Positions 23,889 to 31,841 of a stretch of 41,790 nucleotides of DNA are shown piece by piece; the stretch's first letter is position 1; every line of letters begins with the position of its first letter. The stretch is from RGIG7378 sp045588325 (GTDB taxonomy: Bacteria; Bacillota; Clostridia; RGIG7378). The translations under genes were made by a program, and so were the position numbers. Under the pieces are notes generated by a model, which made no database searches, was not told where the DNA came from, and worked only from the letters and a program-made list of their open reading frames with translations. The DNA lies in assembly GCA_045588325.1 (NCBI GenBank), contig JAZNEA010000052.1:1-41790 (forward strand), read 5' to 3'.

Positions 23889-25636
23889 TTAACTATCCTA
23901 ATATGTACGTCATCAAGCTGCTTCTGCTCTACAGGAGATGGTGCATTCATCATGAGGTCCATTGCATTCTTGTTCATTGGGAATGGAATAATCTCGCGGA
24001 TGCTGTCCTCTCCTGCCAAAAGCATAACCATACGGTCTACACCGGGGGCAATACCTGCATGTGGAGGTGCTCCATAGCAGAATGCATTGTACATAGCAGG
24101 GAACTTTGCCTTAACATCCTCCTCGCCAAGGCCCACCAGAGAGAATGCCTTAACCATAATCTCGGGGTCATGGTTACGCACGGCGCCGGAAGAAAGCTCT
24201 ACGCCATTAACTACCAAGTCATACTGATATGCGTTAATTGCCAGAGGATCCATAGTCTCCAGAGCCTCCATGCCGCCCTGGGGCATAGAGAACGGATTGT
24301 GGCAGAACTCAAGCTCACCTGACTCCTCGCCCATCTCGTACATTGGGAAATCAACGATCCAGCAGAACTCATAGCACTCCTTGTCCATGAGTCCAGGAAC
24401 CTGGTTACCCAAAGTCTTAATAACTGTACCCATAGCCTTCTGTGCATCGCGAGTCTTGCCTGCTGTGAGCATAATAAAGTCTCCTGCAACGAGTCCCATT
24501 GACTCTACAACTGCATCGTGGTTAGGAACAAGGAACTTAGAAATGCCACCTACAAAAGCTCCTGTGTCATCAACCTTAAACCAATATGCCTTGTGTCCAG
24601 AAACCTGCTCTACGTCTGCGCACAACTTGTCGATAACCTTACGTGTTTCAGCAAAGTTGTGCACTACTGTAGCCATAACTGTTGCACCATCGAAGGGACC
24701 AAATCCACAGTCAGCAACAATCTCTGTAACCTCTGTAGCCTGTAACTTAATGCGCAGGTCAGGCTTATCGCTACCATACTTAGCCATAGCCTCCCTATAG
24801 GGGATACGCACAAACGGAGCCTTAGATGCTCTGTCGTACTTACCATATTTCTCAAATACTGGTGGGAGAACCTCCTCCAGCACCTGGAACACATCATCCT
24901 GAGATGCAAAAGCCATCTCCATATCTAACTGGTAAAACTCACCAGGGGATCTATCTGCACGAGCATCCTCGTCTCTAAAACAAGGTGCAATCTGGAAGTA
25001 CTTATCAAAACCAGAGGCCATCAGCAACTGCTTAAACTGCTGTGGTGCCTGAGGGAGTGCATAGAACTTGCCGGGATGGAGTCTGGATGGTACAAGGTAA
25101 TCTCTGGCACCCTCTGGAGAAGAACATGTCAAAATAGGAGTGGTAATCTCCCAGAATCCCTGATCTGTCATTCTGTTGCGAAGCTCGCTAACAACCTGAC
25201 AGCGAAGCTTAATCTTGTCCTTAACTGCGGGATTACGCAGGTCAAGATACCTGTATTTAAGTCTGACAGCCTCGTCAGACTCCTTAGATCTGTTAATCTC
25301 AAAGGGGAGCTCATTGTAGATGCACTTTCCCAACACCTTAATAGACTGAGGAATAACCTCAATATCACCTGTCTCCATATCTGGGTTCTTGGAAGAGCGC
25401 TCGCTAACTACACCTGTAATAGAAAGTGTGGACTCATTGTTGATGCCTGCGAGCTGAGCCATCATCTCCTCGGAATCTACAACAACCTGTGTCTTTCCAT
25501 AAAAATCTCTAAGAACAAGGAAACCCAGGTTCTTGGAGACCTGACGCATATTCTCATACCAGCCAACCAATGTGACTGTCTGACCTACATGAGCTAACCT
25601 AAGCTCATTGCAATTATGTGTTCTCGACTGTACCAT
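23876..25636 (-). CDS. aspS: Aspartyl-tRNA synthetase, bacterial type
   Basis: Class II synthetase charging tRNA-Asp (and tRNA-Asn if non-discriminating). The 586-residue protein has the N-terminal OB-fold anticodon domain (about 1-105, HVGQTVTLVGWYENMRQV), the catalytic domain with LPQAPQQFKQLLM and motif 2 FRDEDARADRSPGEF, the bacterial GAD insertion (about 290-420) and motif 3 GVDRMVMLL near the end, followed by EIIPFPMN. GGAGG precedes the ATG. It follows rsfS by 47 bases and probably shares its transcript. The C-terminal KSEE is encoded by a purine-rich repeat. Discrimination between Asp and Asn tRNAs cannot be judged here. Confidence 0.97.
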   Translation of the reverse strand: MVQSRTHNCNELRLAHVGQTVTLVGWYENMRQVSKNLGFLVLRDFYGKTQVVVDSEEMMAQLAGINNESTLSITGVVSERSSKNPDMETGDIEVIPQSIKVLGKCIYNELPFEINRSKESDEAVRLKYRYLDLRNPAVKDKIKLRCQVVSELRNRMTDQGFWEITTPILTCSSPEGARDYLVPSRLHPGKFYALPQAPQQFKQLLMASGFDKYFQIAPCFRDEDARADRSPGEFYQLDMEMAFASQDDVFQVLEEVLPPVFEKYGKYDRASKAPFVRIPYREAMAKYGSDKPDLRIKLQATEVTEIVADCGFGPFDGATVMATVVHNFAETRKVIDKLCADVEQVSGHKAYWFKVDDTGAFVGGISKFLVPNHDAVVESMGLVAGDFIMLTAGKTRDAQKAMGTVIKTLGNQVPGLMDKECYEFCWIVDFPMYEMGEESGELEFCHNPFSMPQGGMEALETMDPLAINAYQYDLVVNGVELSSGAVRNHDPEIMVKAFSLVGLGEEDVKAKFPAMYNAFCYGAPPHAGIAPGVDRMVMLLAGEDSIREIIPFPMNKNAMDLMMNAPSPVEQKQLDDVHIRIVKSEE

Positions 25637-25683
25637 ATATCCTCCGAAAGCCGCACCACATAAGTGACACGGCTTAAAATCAA

Positions 25684-26037
25684 TTATCTACCTGCCTGCA
25701 TGGCACGGATGTTCTCTGGGTCCCACAACCTCTCAAGATCATAATACTCTCTATCCTGACGATGGAAAATGTGTACGATGACATCGCCATAGTCCATGAG
25801 AATCCAGCGAGCAGTATCCTCTCCCTCAATGTGTGGGCGTCTCTCTGGCTCCGCCTTCTCCATAGCCTCCTGAACAGATCCGCAAAGGCCTCTGTTATGT
25901 GCAACGGATGTGCCACTGACAATAACAATATAGTCTGTCAAAACAGAAACATCAGTAATGCGAATAGACTGAATATCAACACCCTTACGATCATCAAGGG
26001 CATCAGTTATAACCTTAAGAATCTCCTCTGTATTCAA
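25684..26037 (-). CDS. rsfS: Ribosomal silencing factor RsfS
   Basis: Binds ribosomal protein uL14 on the 50S subunit and blocks joining with the 30S subunit when nutrients are scarce. The 117-residue protein matches the family over its whole length: KVITDALDDRKGVDIQ, TDYIVIVSGTS, and the typical EGEDTARWILMDYGDVIVHIF block, ending LERLWDP. It lies between a small pilin-like gene and aspS, all on the same strand. In many Firmicutes rsfS follows nadD and yqeK, which are not in this window, so the context has been rearranged. Confidence 0.95.
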   Translation of the reverse strand: MNTEEILKVITDALDDRKGVDIQSIRITDVSVLTDYIVIVSGTSVAHNRGLCGSVQEAMEKAEPERRPHIEGEDTARWILMDYGDVIVHIFHRQDREYYDLERLWDPENIRAMQAGR

Positions 26038-26074
26038 GGTGGTCCCCTCCTAGCAATAATAGTGAAATGATACA

Positions 26075-26272
26075 TTATTGCGGTGGCAAGGTCAAGTTGT
26101 CATCTATAGCCGCAGAGTCTAATTGGCCCAACAAATCCTGTAGTAGGCCAAAAATCTGCTTGCGGAACAACAGGGCTAAACCGACCAACACAGCCGCGAT
26201 AATAACTACCTCAACAGTCTCTATACCATCTTCGTCTAAAAACAATTGCCTTAAAATATGTGTCACCCCCAA
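26075..26272 (-). CDS. Small Flp1-type (type IVb) pilin-like membrane protein
   Basis: About 65 residues, or fewer depending on the start. The centre reads DEDGIETVEVVIIAAVLVGL, that is an acidic stretch, a Glu at +5-like position and a hydrophobic helix of about 20 residues ending in FRKQI. This is the pattern of Flp-1-type IVb pilins, which are processed by a prepilin peptidase and assembled by Tad machinery. No tad genes are in the window. The start is uncertain: the frame opens with TTG at 26272, while GTG at 26266 or TTG at 26245 are alternatives and none has a good ribosome site. It is first in a likely operon with rsfS and aspS. A role other than pilus formation is possible. Confidence 0.7.
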   Translation of the reverse strand: MGVTHILRQLFLDEDGIETVEVVIIAAVLVGLALLFRKQIFGLLQDLLGQLDSAAIDDNLTLPPQ

Positions 26273-26283
26273 ACGCCATTCGA

Positions 26284-26313
26284 ATCATAGCAGTACGACA
26301 AACACATTTTCAA
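26284..26313 (-). promoter_or_regulatory. Predicted promoter of the pilin-rsfS-aspS operon
   Basis: Minus-strand TTGAAA (26308-26313), 18-bp spacer, TATGAT (26284-26289), just upstream of the small pilin-like gene and after the nadE stop. Confidence 0.5.
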
Positions 26314-26344
26314 CAAACAAATTGCAATCGTTTTCGACTATAAC

Positions 26345-28258
26345 TTACAAATTCTCCAACATCTCCAGCCACGCTGCCGCCATCGCATCAGAAGGCATCT
26401 GCCAATCTCCTCTGGGAGACATAGATACAGAGCCTGTCTTTGGCCCCTCAGGCATGCATGAGCGTTTGAACTGCTGGGCAAAAAACCTGCGATAGAAGTT
26501 CTGAAGATAGGACTTAAGCTCCTGATCATCAACCCTGCCTGCAAATGCAGCACGAGCTATTCTGTACACCTTAGATGGTCTATACCCCCATCTGATTGCA
26601 TGGTACAAAATAAGGTCATTTATCTCGTATTTTCCTATTACTTCCTCAGTTTTCTGTGCAATAACTCCCTGAGAATCTGGTGGCAGAAGTTCTGGACTAA
26701 CAGGAGTGTCCAATACATCCATGAATGTCTCCATAAGTCTCTGATTGCCACATTCCTCTGCGTAGCATTTAATTACATATCTGATTAAAGTCTTTGGCAC
26801 TGTGGCGTTGACACCATACATTGACATGTGGTCGCCGTTATATGTGCACCAACCGAGGGCCAATTCAGACAAATCTCCCGTGCCAACAACAAGGGAATTT
26901 TCCTTGTTAGCCAAATCCATGAGAACCTGGGTCCTCTCTCTGGCCTGGCTGTTTTCGTAGGTTACATCAAAGTTTTCTGGATCCTGGCCAATGTCTGCAA
27001 AGTGGCTCATAACCGCATTGCGTATGTCCACATGCTTAAGCATTACTCCCAGCTCGCCGCACATTGTAACTGCATTGTTATATGTCCTGTCGGATGTGCC
27101 AAAACATGGCATAGTAACGGCCAGCACATCGCTATGAGGCCTGCCCAATATGTCACACGCCTTAACTGCTACAATGAGAGCTAGGCAAGAATCCAATCCA
27201 CCGGAAATGCCTATTACAAGCCCCTTGCTGCGGGTGTGTTGCAATCTTCTGGCAAGACCATGAGCCTGAATATCCATAATCATGTGACATCTGTCTCTCA
27301 GCTCCTGCTTATCAGACGGCACAAAGGGCATTGTGCTGTACTTGCGGGTAAGCTCTGCCTCCTCCAGCCTCTCGTAGCCAAAGATTACATGCTCGTAGCC
27401 ATCGTCGTGTTCCGGCTCAAACATAGAGTTCTCACGCCTTTTGTGAGTAATCTTATCCAAGTCAATCTCGGTAATACAGTCTTCCTTAGCAAAGGGCCTG
27501 CTCTCTGCCAGGAGTGCTCCGTCCTCACAAATCAAATTATGTCCTGCATATACTCCATTAGATGTGGACTCTCCACAGCCAGCTGATGCGACTACATATC
27601 CACACATGAGTCTTGAGGACTGTTCCATAATGGTGTTCCTACGTTTCTTGTCCAAAGTGACAATCTCCGGCATAGCACAGAGGTTCAGGATTAAATTGGC
27701 ACCATTAAGGACGTGGCTGGCAGAGGGGGCATTAATGGCCAAAACATCAGTTCCAACCTCTACCGCAACTGCCAGCTGTCCCAGTGTTCCACAATGGAAG
27801 ATGATCCTGTTGCCAAAGGGGATCTCCTGGCCCCACATCATGATCATCACTGTTTCGGAGGGTGCGGGAACAAAGAGTCTCCTCTCATTCTCGCCGTTGC
27901 CAGATAGATAAGTCTTAGGAACTATGCCTAAAATCCTGCCACCCTTAATGAGGGCCGCTACATTAAAAAGCTTAGACTTGACGGACATAGGAAGTCCAAC
28001 GGCAACCAGAATATCCACGTCGCTGCTGGCATCCACAATGGTCTTTAGGGCCCTGAGTGAGCTGTCCAACAGCTGATCCTGGAGAAACAGATCTCCACAG
28101 GTGTACCCTGTAATGCACAACTCCGGGAATACCGCAATCTTAACCCCCTGTTCGTTGGCATGGTGCAGCGCCTGGATAATGGCCTCTGCATTTTCCATGG
28201 GATTGCCTAAGGATAGTCTGGGCGTTATAGCCGAACACTTAATGTAATTATCTATCAC
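26345..28258 (-). CDS. nadE: NAD(+) synthase with nitrilase-type domain lacking the catalytic cysteine
   Basis: Final step of NAD synthesis: deamido-NAD plus ATP plus ammonia. The 637-residue protein has the full two-domain layout of glutamine-dependent enzymes. The C-terminal synthase domain is intact (SGGLDS 352-357, GTGDLSELALGWCTYNGDHM-type motif). In the N-terminal glutaminase (nitrilase) domain, Glu46 (FPELCITGYTCGDLF) and Lys115 (VPKTYL) are present, but the site normally reading EICEDLW reads VEVGTDVLA, so Gly169 (codon GGA, 27752-27754) replaces the nucleophilic Cys. Glutamine hydrolysis is thus predicted to be lost, leaving ammonia as donor unless another subunit supplies it. The start is GTG at 28258 with AGGAGG upstream. 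Confidence 0.93.
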   Translation of the reverse strand: MIDNYIKCSAITPRLSLGNPMENAEAIIQALHHANEQGVKIAVFPELCITGYTCGDLFLQDQLLDSSLRALKTIVDASSDVDILVAVGLPMSVKSKLFNVAALIKGGRILGIVPKTYLSGNGENERRLFVPAPSETVMIMMWGQEIPFGNRIIFHCGTLGQLAVAVEVGTDVLAINAPSASHVLNGANLILNLCAMPEIVTLDKKRRNTIMEQSSRLMCGYVVASAGCGESTSNGVYAGHNLICEDGALLAESRPFAKEDCITEIDLDKITHKRRENSMFEPEHDDGYEHVIFGYERLEEAELTRKYSTMPFVPSDKQELRDRCHMIMDIQAHGLARRLQHTRSKGLVIGISGGLDSCLALIVAVKACDILGRPHSDVLAVTMPCFGTSDRTYNNAVTMCGELGVMLKHVDIRNAVMSHFADIGQDPENFDVTYENSQARERTQVLMDLANKENSLVVGTGDLSELALGWCTYNGDHMSMYGVNATVPKTLIRYVIKCYAEECGNQRLMETFMDVLDTPVSPELLPPDSQGVIAQKTEEVIGKYEINDLILYHAIRWGYRPSKVYRIARAAFAGRVDDQELKSYLQNFYRRFFAQQFKRSCMPEGPKTGSVSMSPRGDWQMPSDAMAAAWLEMLENL

Positions 28259-28290
28259 TTTTACCTCCTGAGAGGAGAAGTTCTCCCCTG

Positions 28291-29232
28291 TTAGTTTTTC
28301 TTCTTAGCTACTACAATTACAACAACAGCCACAACTGCAACGACGCCAACTGCGATGCCGACGTAGATCCAGATGCTACCTGTGTCATCACCTGCAGATG
28401 TTGTGTCGTCAGGAGCGTTTGTCGGAGCCTCTGTGGGTGCCTCTGTAGGATTCTCTTCTGGCAATGGAGCCACTCCACCCAATGTGACCAGACCAAAGTT
28501 ACCACTGGCATTGTTGGGTCTTGTAACTCCTGTGGGGTTCTCGTCCTTGTCCATCTCGATAACGTTCCAGCGATAGTCCTCCAGAACTGCCTCAACGCCG
28601 CCGATTGAACCAAAGTCCTCGTACATGAACTCCATAGCAACAGTGGCACCGTCCACTGATGTGGTGGACAGCTTCTTAACAGCCAACTCAATGATGATGG
28701 ACTTATTATCTGCTTCAGCCTTCCATGCCAACTTATGCTCTACCTCGTCCTCCATGTCATATTCCTTGACAAAGGTTCCATACTCGTCGGTGTACTTAAG
28801 CGTAAGAGAGAAGTTCAGCTCATCGGCCTCATAGTCATAGACCATGCTGATCTGATATCCGTTGGTATATCCATCCTCCAAGGGCTGTCCCTCCTCAATG
28901 TATACCTCAAAAACATCCTCTGTGAAGGGGTCTGCTCCCTTAATATCCAGCAGGTAATAGAAGTAATTGTCATCATACATAATCTTAACCTGCTCGGAAG
29001 CGCCATAGTACTCAATCTTGTCGCTGGGGTAAGGCTGGTTTATCGGAATCTCTATGGGTGTCCACGCAACTGAATCCCATGCATCCTCAATAACACCATC
29101 TACTGTAACCGTATTCTTATACGCGGTATAGGTGCGTTCTGCAGAACAGCCCTCCTCCCAGGCAAAAGCTGTGAGACCTGAGGTCATCACCATAACTATG
29201 GCAACAACTAAAGCTACAATACGTTTACTCAT
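28291..29232 (-). CDS. Secreted, membrane-anchored protein with CBM9-like domain
   Basis: Surface protein of 313 residues. A signal peptide (about 1-24, ending AFA) precedes a beta-sandwich domain (about 35-255) that resembles the family 9 carbohydrate-binding (DOMON-like) fold: TVDGVIEDAWDSV at the beginning, MYDDNYFYYLLDIKG in the middle and WNVIEMD towards the end. A linker with APTEAPTNAP repeats, a hydrophobic helix (about 287-309) and KKKN anchor it, without LPXTG. No catalytic domain is visible, so it may bind a sugar or polymer at the surface. GGAGG precedes the ATG. Only about 30 bases separate it from nadE, so read-through into nadE is likely. The ligand is unknown. Confidence 0.82.
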   Translation of the reverse strand: MSKRIVALVVAIVMVMTSGLTAFAWEEGCSAERTYTAYKNTVTVDGVIEDAWDSVAWTPIEIPINQPYPSDKIEYYGASEQVKIMYDDNYFYYLLDIKGADPFTEDVFEVYIEEGQPLEDGYTNGYQISMVYDYEADELNFSLTLKYTDEYGTFVKEYDMEDEVEHKLAWKAEADNKSIIIELAVKKLSTTSVDGATVAMEFMYEDFGSIGGVEAVLEDYRWNVIEMDKDENPTGVTRPNNASGNFGLVTLGGVAPLPEENPTEAPTEAPTNAPDDTTSAGDDTGSIWIYVGIAVGVVAVVAVVVIVVAKKKN

Positions 29233-29338
29233 ATTTGTCCCTCCAATATATTTTTCTTTTAATTGTATCACTTTTTTTCGATTATTCGAAGAGTCATTTT
29301 TCGTGAACAATCGTTCCTTCTCTTTTCCATAAATTGCA

Positions 29339-29367
29339 TTGCCATATGGCTTATTCTTGTATATAAT
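29339..29367 (+). promoter_or_regulatory. Promoter of the glycine riboswitch transcript
   Basis: TTGCCA (29339-29344), 17-bp spacer, perfect TATAAT (29362-29367), about 25 bases before the first aptamer. Confidence 0.7.
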
Positions 29368-29389
29368 TGTCGACAATTGAATATTTCTG

Positions 29390-29553
29390 TATGAAGTTGG
29401 CAGGAAATGCGTTATCGCAACCGAAGGAGTAACACTCTCAGGTATCCATTGGATGAGGACTGTCAGCAGACAGAACTTTGGAGAATCCCACTCTGTGGGT
29501 GCCGAAGGTGCAAGGCAATCTGCTAATCTCTCAGGCAAAAGGACAAAGTATTC
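29390..29553 (+). promoter_or_regulatory. Tandem glycine riboswitch (two aptamers)
   Basis: Two successive glycine aptamers. The first (about 29392-29466) contains ACCGAAGGAGTAA and ACTCTCAGGT...GAGGACTGTC; the second (about 29470-29552) contains TGCCGAAGGTGCAA and the nearly invariant CTCTCAGGCAAAAGGACAAAG. The short linker between them is typical of the cooperative double form. It lies in the leader of an AGCS amino-acid:cation symporter gene. I infer that glycine controls formation of the following terminator hairpin; double glycine riboswitches before transporters can act either as on or off switches. Confidence 0.95.
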
Positions 29554-29579
29554 CATTTTTTTGGTGTTGTTTTGTTTTT

Positions 29580-29614
29580 AGCGGATTGCCATGTGCGATT
29601 CGCTATTTTATTTT
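29580..29614 (+). terminator. Probable riboswitch expression-platform terminator
   Basis: Imperfect hairpin with arms AGCGGAT and ATTCGCT (29580-29604) followed by ATTTTATTTT, ending just before the GGAGG of the symporter gene. The position fits a conditional terminator controlled by the glycine aptamers. Confidence 0.6.
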
Positions 29615-29627
29615 CCTTGGAGGATTT

Positions 29628-31160
29628 ATGGAAAATTTGATGAAACAAATAACTGATATTAACAACGTGATCAACGACTTTGTATGGGTCAAGATTGGTT
29701 TGTTCCTGCTTATTGGAACAGGTATTCTAATGACCTTCTGCACCAAGTTTTTCCAGGTTTCTCACCTGGGTCATTGGTGGAAAGAGACCATTGGATCAGT
29801 ATTTGCTAAGGGCAGCGGCGCAGTCAAGAAGACTGACAAGAGATCTATTTCCCAGTTCCAGGCACTGTGTACAGCATTGGCAGCAACCATTGGTACTGGT
29901 AACATTGCCGGCGTATCTGCTGCTATTGTAATTGGTGGTCCTGGTGCCGTCTTCTGGATGTGGGTTGCAGCCTTCTTTGGCATGATGACCAACTTCTCAG
30001 AAAACGTTCTTGGTATCTACTACCGCAGGCGCAACCCCGAGGGCGAGTGGTCCGGTGGTGCAATGTACTATCTTAGAGACGGCTTGGGCAAACGTAAGAA
30101 CTGCAAGGTTCTGGGTTCCGTTCTGGCTTCCCTGTTTGCCATCTTTGCCATTCTGGCTTCATTTGGTATCGGCAATATGGGACAGGTTAACAAGATTACC
30201 TTAAATCTGGAATCTGCTTTCTTCCAGAACGTTAACTTAGGCCAGGTTGCAGGCATTCCCGTTATTTCACTGATTATTGGCGGCGTACTGGTTGTTCTTG
30301 CAGGTCTCATTATCATCGGTGGTCTTCAGCGCATCGCTTCTGTTGCCGAGAAGATTGTTCCTGTTATGGCCGTTATGTATGTAATCGGCGCCCTGACCTT
30401 GACAGTTATGAATTTTAGCAGTCTGGGAGTTGTATTCTCTTCTATCTTCCGCTTTGCCTTTGGCATCAAGGCTGTAGCAGGTGGTGTGGCAGGTGTAACG
30501 ATCAGCACAGTAATCACCCAGGGGTGCAAGCGTGGCGTTTTCTCCAACGAGGCTGGTCTCGGTTCTTCTGTTATGGTTCACTCCTCATCCAATGTTAAGG
30601 AGCCCGTTAAGCAGGGCATGTGGGGAATCTTCGAGGTGTTCTTTGATACCATAGTTGTATGTACTATGACAGCTGTTGTTGTACTGACCTCAGGATACAT
30701 CGACTTGAACACAGGTATGGCCCTCGAGGGCGTAAACGATGCTACCCTGGTATCACAGGCATTTGGAAATGCATTCGGCCCCGTCGGATCTTACTTTGTG
30801 GCAATTGCCATGTTGCTCTTTGCATTTACCACAGTTCTTGGTTGGTCTCACTATGGTGCCAAGTCCGTCGAATATCTGATGGGTTCCAAGGCTGTTAAGG
30901 TTTACAAGGTTATATTTGTTCTTATGATTATGTCTGGTGCAGTTATGACATCTTCTCTGGCATGGGATATTTCCGACACATTCAATGGTCTGATGATGAT
31001 TCCCAACCTTATCGGTGTAGTTGCACTGTTCCCATTGGTTGCCCGCATTACACGCAACTATGTTGACAGGCATATCCGCAACAAGGATGTGGAACCCATG
31101 ATTTCCTATGATGAGTCAATCCAGCAGGAGGTAATGACCTCTGAGGCCACAGTTGAGTAA
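29628..31160 (+). CDS. Sodium:alanine/glycine symporter (AGCS family)
   Basis: Integral membrane carrier importing glycine or alanine with sodium. The 510-residue protein has about 11 hydrophobic segments and AGCS signatures: ALAATIGTGNIAGVSAA, WSGGAMYYL (others have GGPMYY), and FSNEAGLGSS. The ATG at 29628 follows GGAGG by six bases; the reading frame upstream overlaps the riboswitch and is not coding. Control by the glycine riboswitch argues that glycine is a main substrate. It is a single-gene transcription unit with a terminator about 45 bases beyond its stop. Confidence 0.95.
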   Translation: MENLMKQITDINNVINDFVWVKIGLFLLIGTGILMTFCTKFFQVSHLGHWWKETIGSVFAKGSGAVKKTDKRSISQFQALCTALAATIGTGNIAGVSAAIVIGGPGAVFWMWVAAFFGMMTNFSENVLGIYYRRRNPEGEWSGGAMYYLRDGLGKRKNCKVLGSVLASLFAIFAILASFGIGNMGQVNKITLNLESAFFQNVNLGQVAGIPVISLIIGGVLVVLAGLIIIGGLQRIASVAEKIVPVMAVMYVIGALTLTVMNFSSLGVVFSSIFRFAFGIKAVAGGVAGVTISTVITQGCKRGVFSNEAGLGSSVMVHSSSNVKEPVKQGMWGIFEVFFDTIVVCTMTAVVVLTSGYIDLNTGMALEGVNDATLVSQAFGNAFGPVGSYFVAIAMLLFAFTTVLGWSHYGAKSVEYLMGSKAVKVYKVIFVLMIMSGAVMTSSLAWDISDTFNGLMMIPNLIGVVALFPLVARITRNYVDRHIRNKDVEPMISYDESIQQEVMTSEATVE

Positions 31161-31202
31161 TAGGACTATAGCGATATAATTCATGGCCCTGCCATGATAC
31201 GG

Positions 31203-31235
31203 AAAAGCCGTTCCTCTTTCTCGGGGAACGGCTTT
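31203..31235. terminator. Hairpin terminator between the symporter and arg operons, probably bidirectional
   Basis: Stem AAAGCCGTTCC/GGAACGGCTTT with a 10-base loop. The minus direction has TTTT after the stem, the plus direction TTTGGTTTGTC, so it can serve both convergent operons. Confidence 0.8.
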
Positions 31236-31265
31236 GGTTTGTCTTTATTATACGAGCTGTTTTAA

Positions 31266-31838
31266 TTAAAACTCATCGCTATAAGGTCTGGCCACATATG
31301 TATTGCAATGCTGGTTTCTTCTGGCGGTGAACTCCTCGCGACTGGACTCATTTTGCTCACGCAAGGTCTTAAGATCCACGTCCTCGGTGACAAAATCCAG
31401 CACCTCCTCCAGGGTTAGCTCCAGCAATTTTCTGTCAAACTCCCGCTCCTGGTAGTTCTTGTGGTAGCAATACGCCACAAAGTCCAGAAATTCAAAGAGA
31501 TTCTCAAGACACAGTTCGGCCTGCTGTTTTACCACCTTGTCCTCTCCATGGGCGGCCTTGTTTCCTATCTTGCGGATGTACTCCAGGCGCCTTAGCATAT
31601 CCTTACCCACAATGGCCGCAAAATCCTCGTCCTCCAGCAGACAAACCAGAGAATCGTTGTGGGGCATCTTAAGCTCCTCGTCTATGGAAAACATCCACTT
31701 AATGGCAAATTCCATAGCCCTGCGGCAACTGATTACACAGGCATCCACATCGATGTGGAGCATCAGCTCTGCAGACACTGCCGCATCTGCGAAAACCTGG
31801 AATTCTGGGATTTTCTTCAGAAAGTCAAAGTTCGTCAT
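31266..31838 (-). CDS. Orphan DUF4145 protein, resembles the N-terminus of HsdR-type restriction subunits
   Basis: A 190-residue cytoplasmic protein. The opening (MTNFDFLKKIPEFQVFADAA) and the core ACVISCRRAMEFAIKWMF ... YIRKIGNKAAHGE ... LFEFLDFVAYCY match the helical DUF4145 module that starts many type I restriction R subunits and related DEAD-box helicases. The following charged helix (LREQNESSREEFTARRNQ) also matches the linker which, in the full-length proteins, precedes the helicase. Here the frame stops a few residues later (ARPYSDEF) and no helicase sequence remains in the 100 bases downstream. It begins three bases after argF with no clear ribosome site, so it is probably coupled to it. 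It is either a truncated relic or an independent module; function unknown. Confidence 0.8.
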   Translation of the reverse strand: MTNFDFLKKIPEFQVFADAAVSAELMLHIDVDACVISCRRAMEFAIKWMFSIDEELKMPHNDSLVCLLEDEDFAAIVGKDMLRRLEYIRKIGNKAAHGEDKVVKQQAELCLENLFEFLDFVAYCYHKNYQEREFDRKLLELTLEEVLDFVTEDVDLKTLREQNESSREEFTARRNQHCNTYVARPYSDEF

Positions 31839-31841
31839 ATT

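Noticed and set aside
26345..28258. NadE as a frameshifted or pseudogenised gene
   Set aside because: The frame is uninterrupted and the synthase motifs are intact; only the glutaminase nucleophile region is changed.
29478..29627. N-terminal extension of the symporter into the riboswitch
   Set aside because: The extension translates the second glycine aptamer and terminator; a GGAGG site marks the start at 29628.
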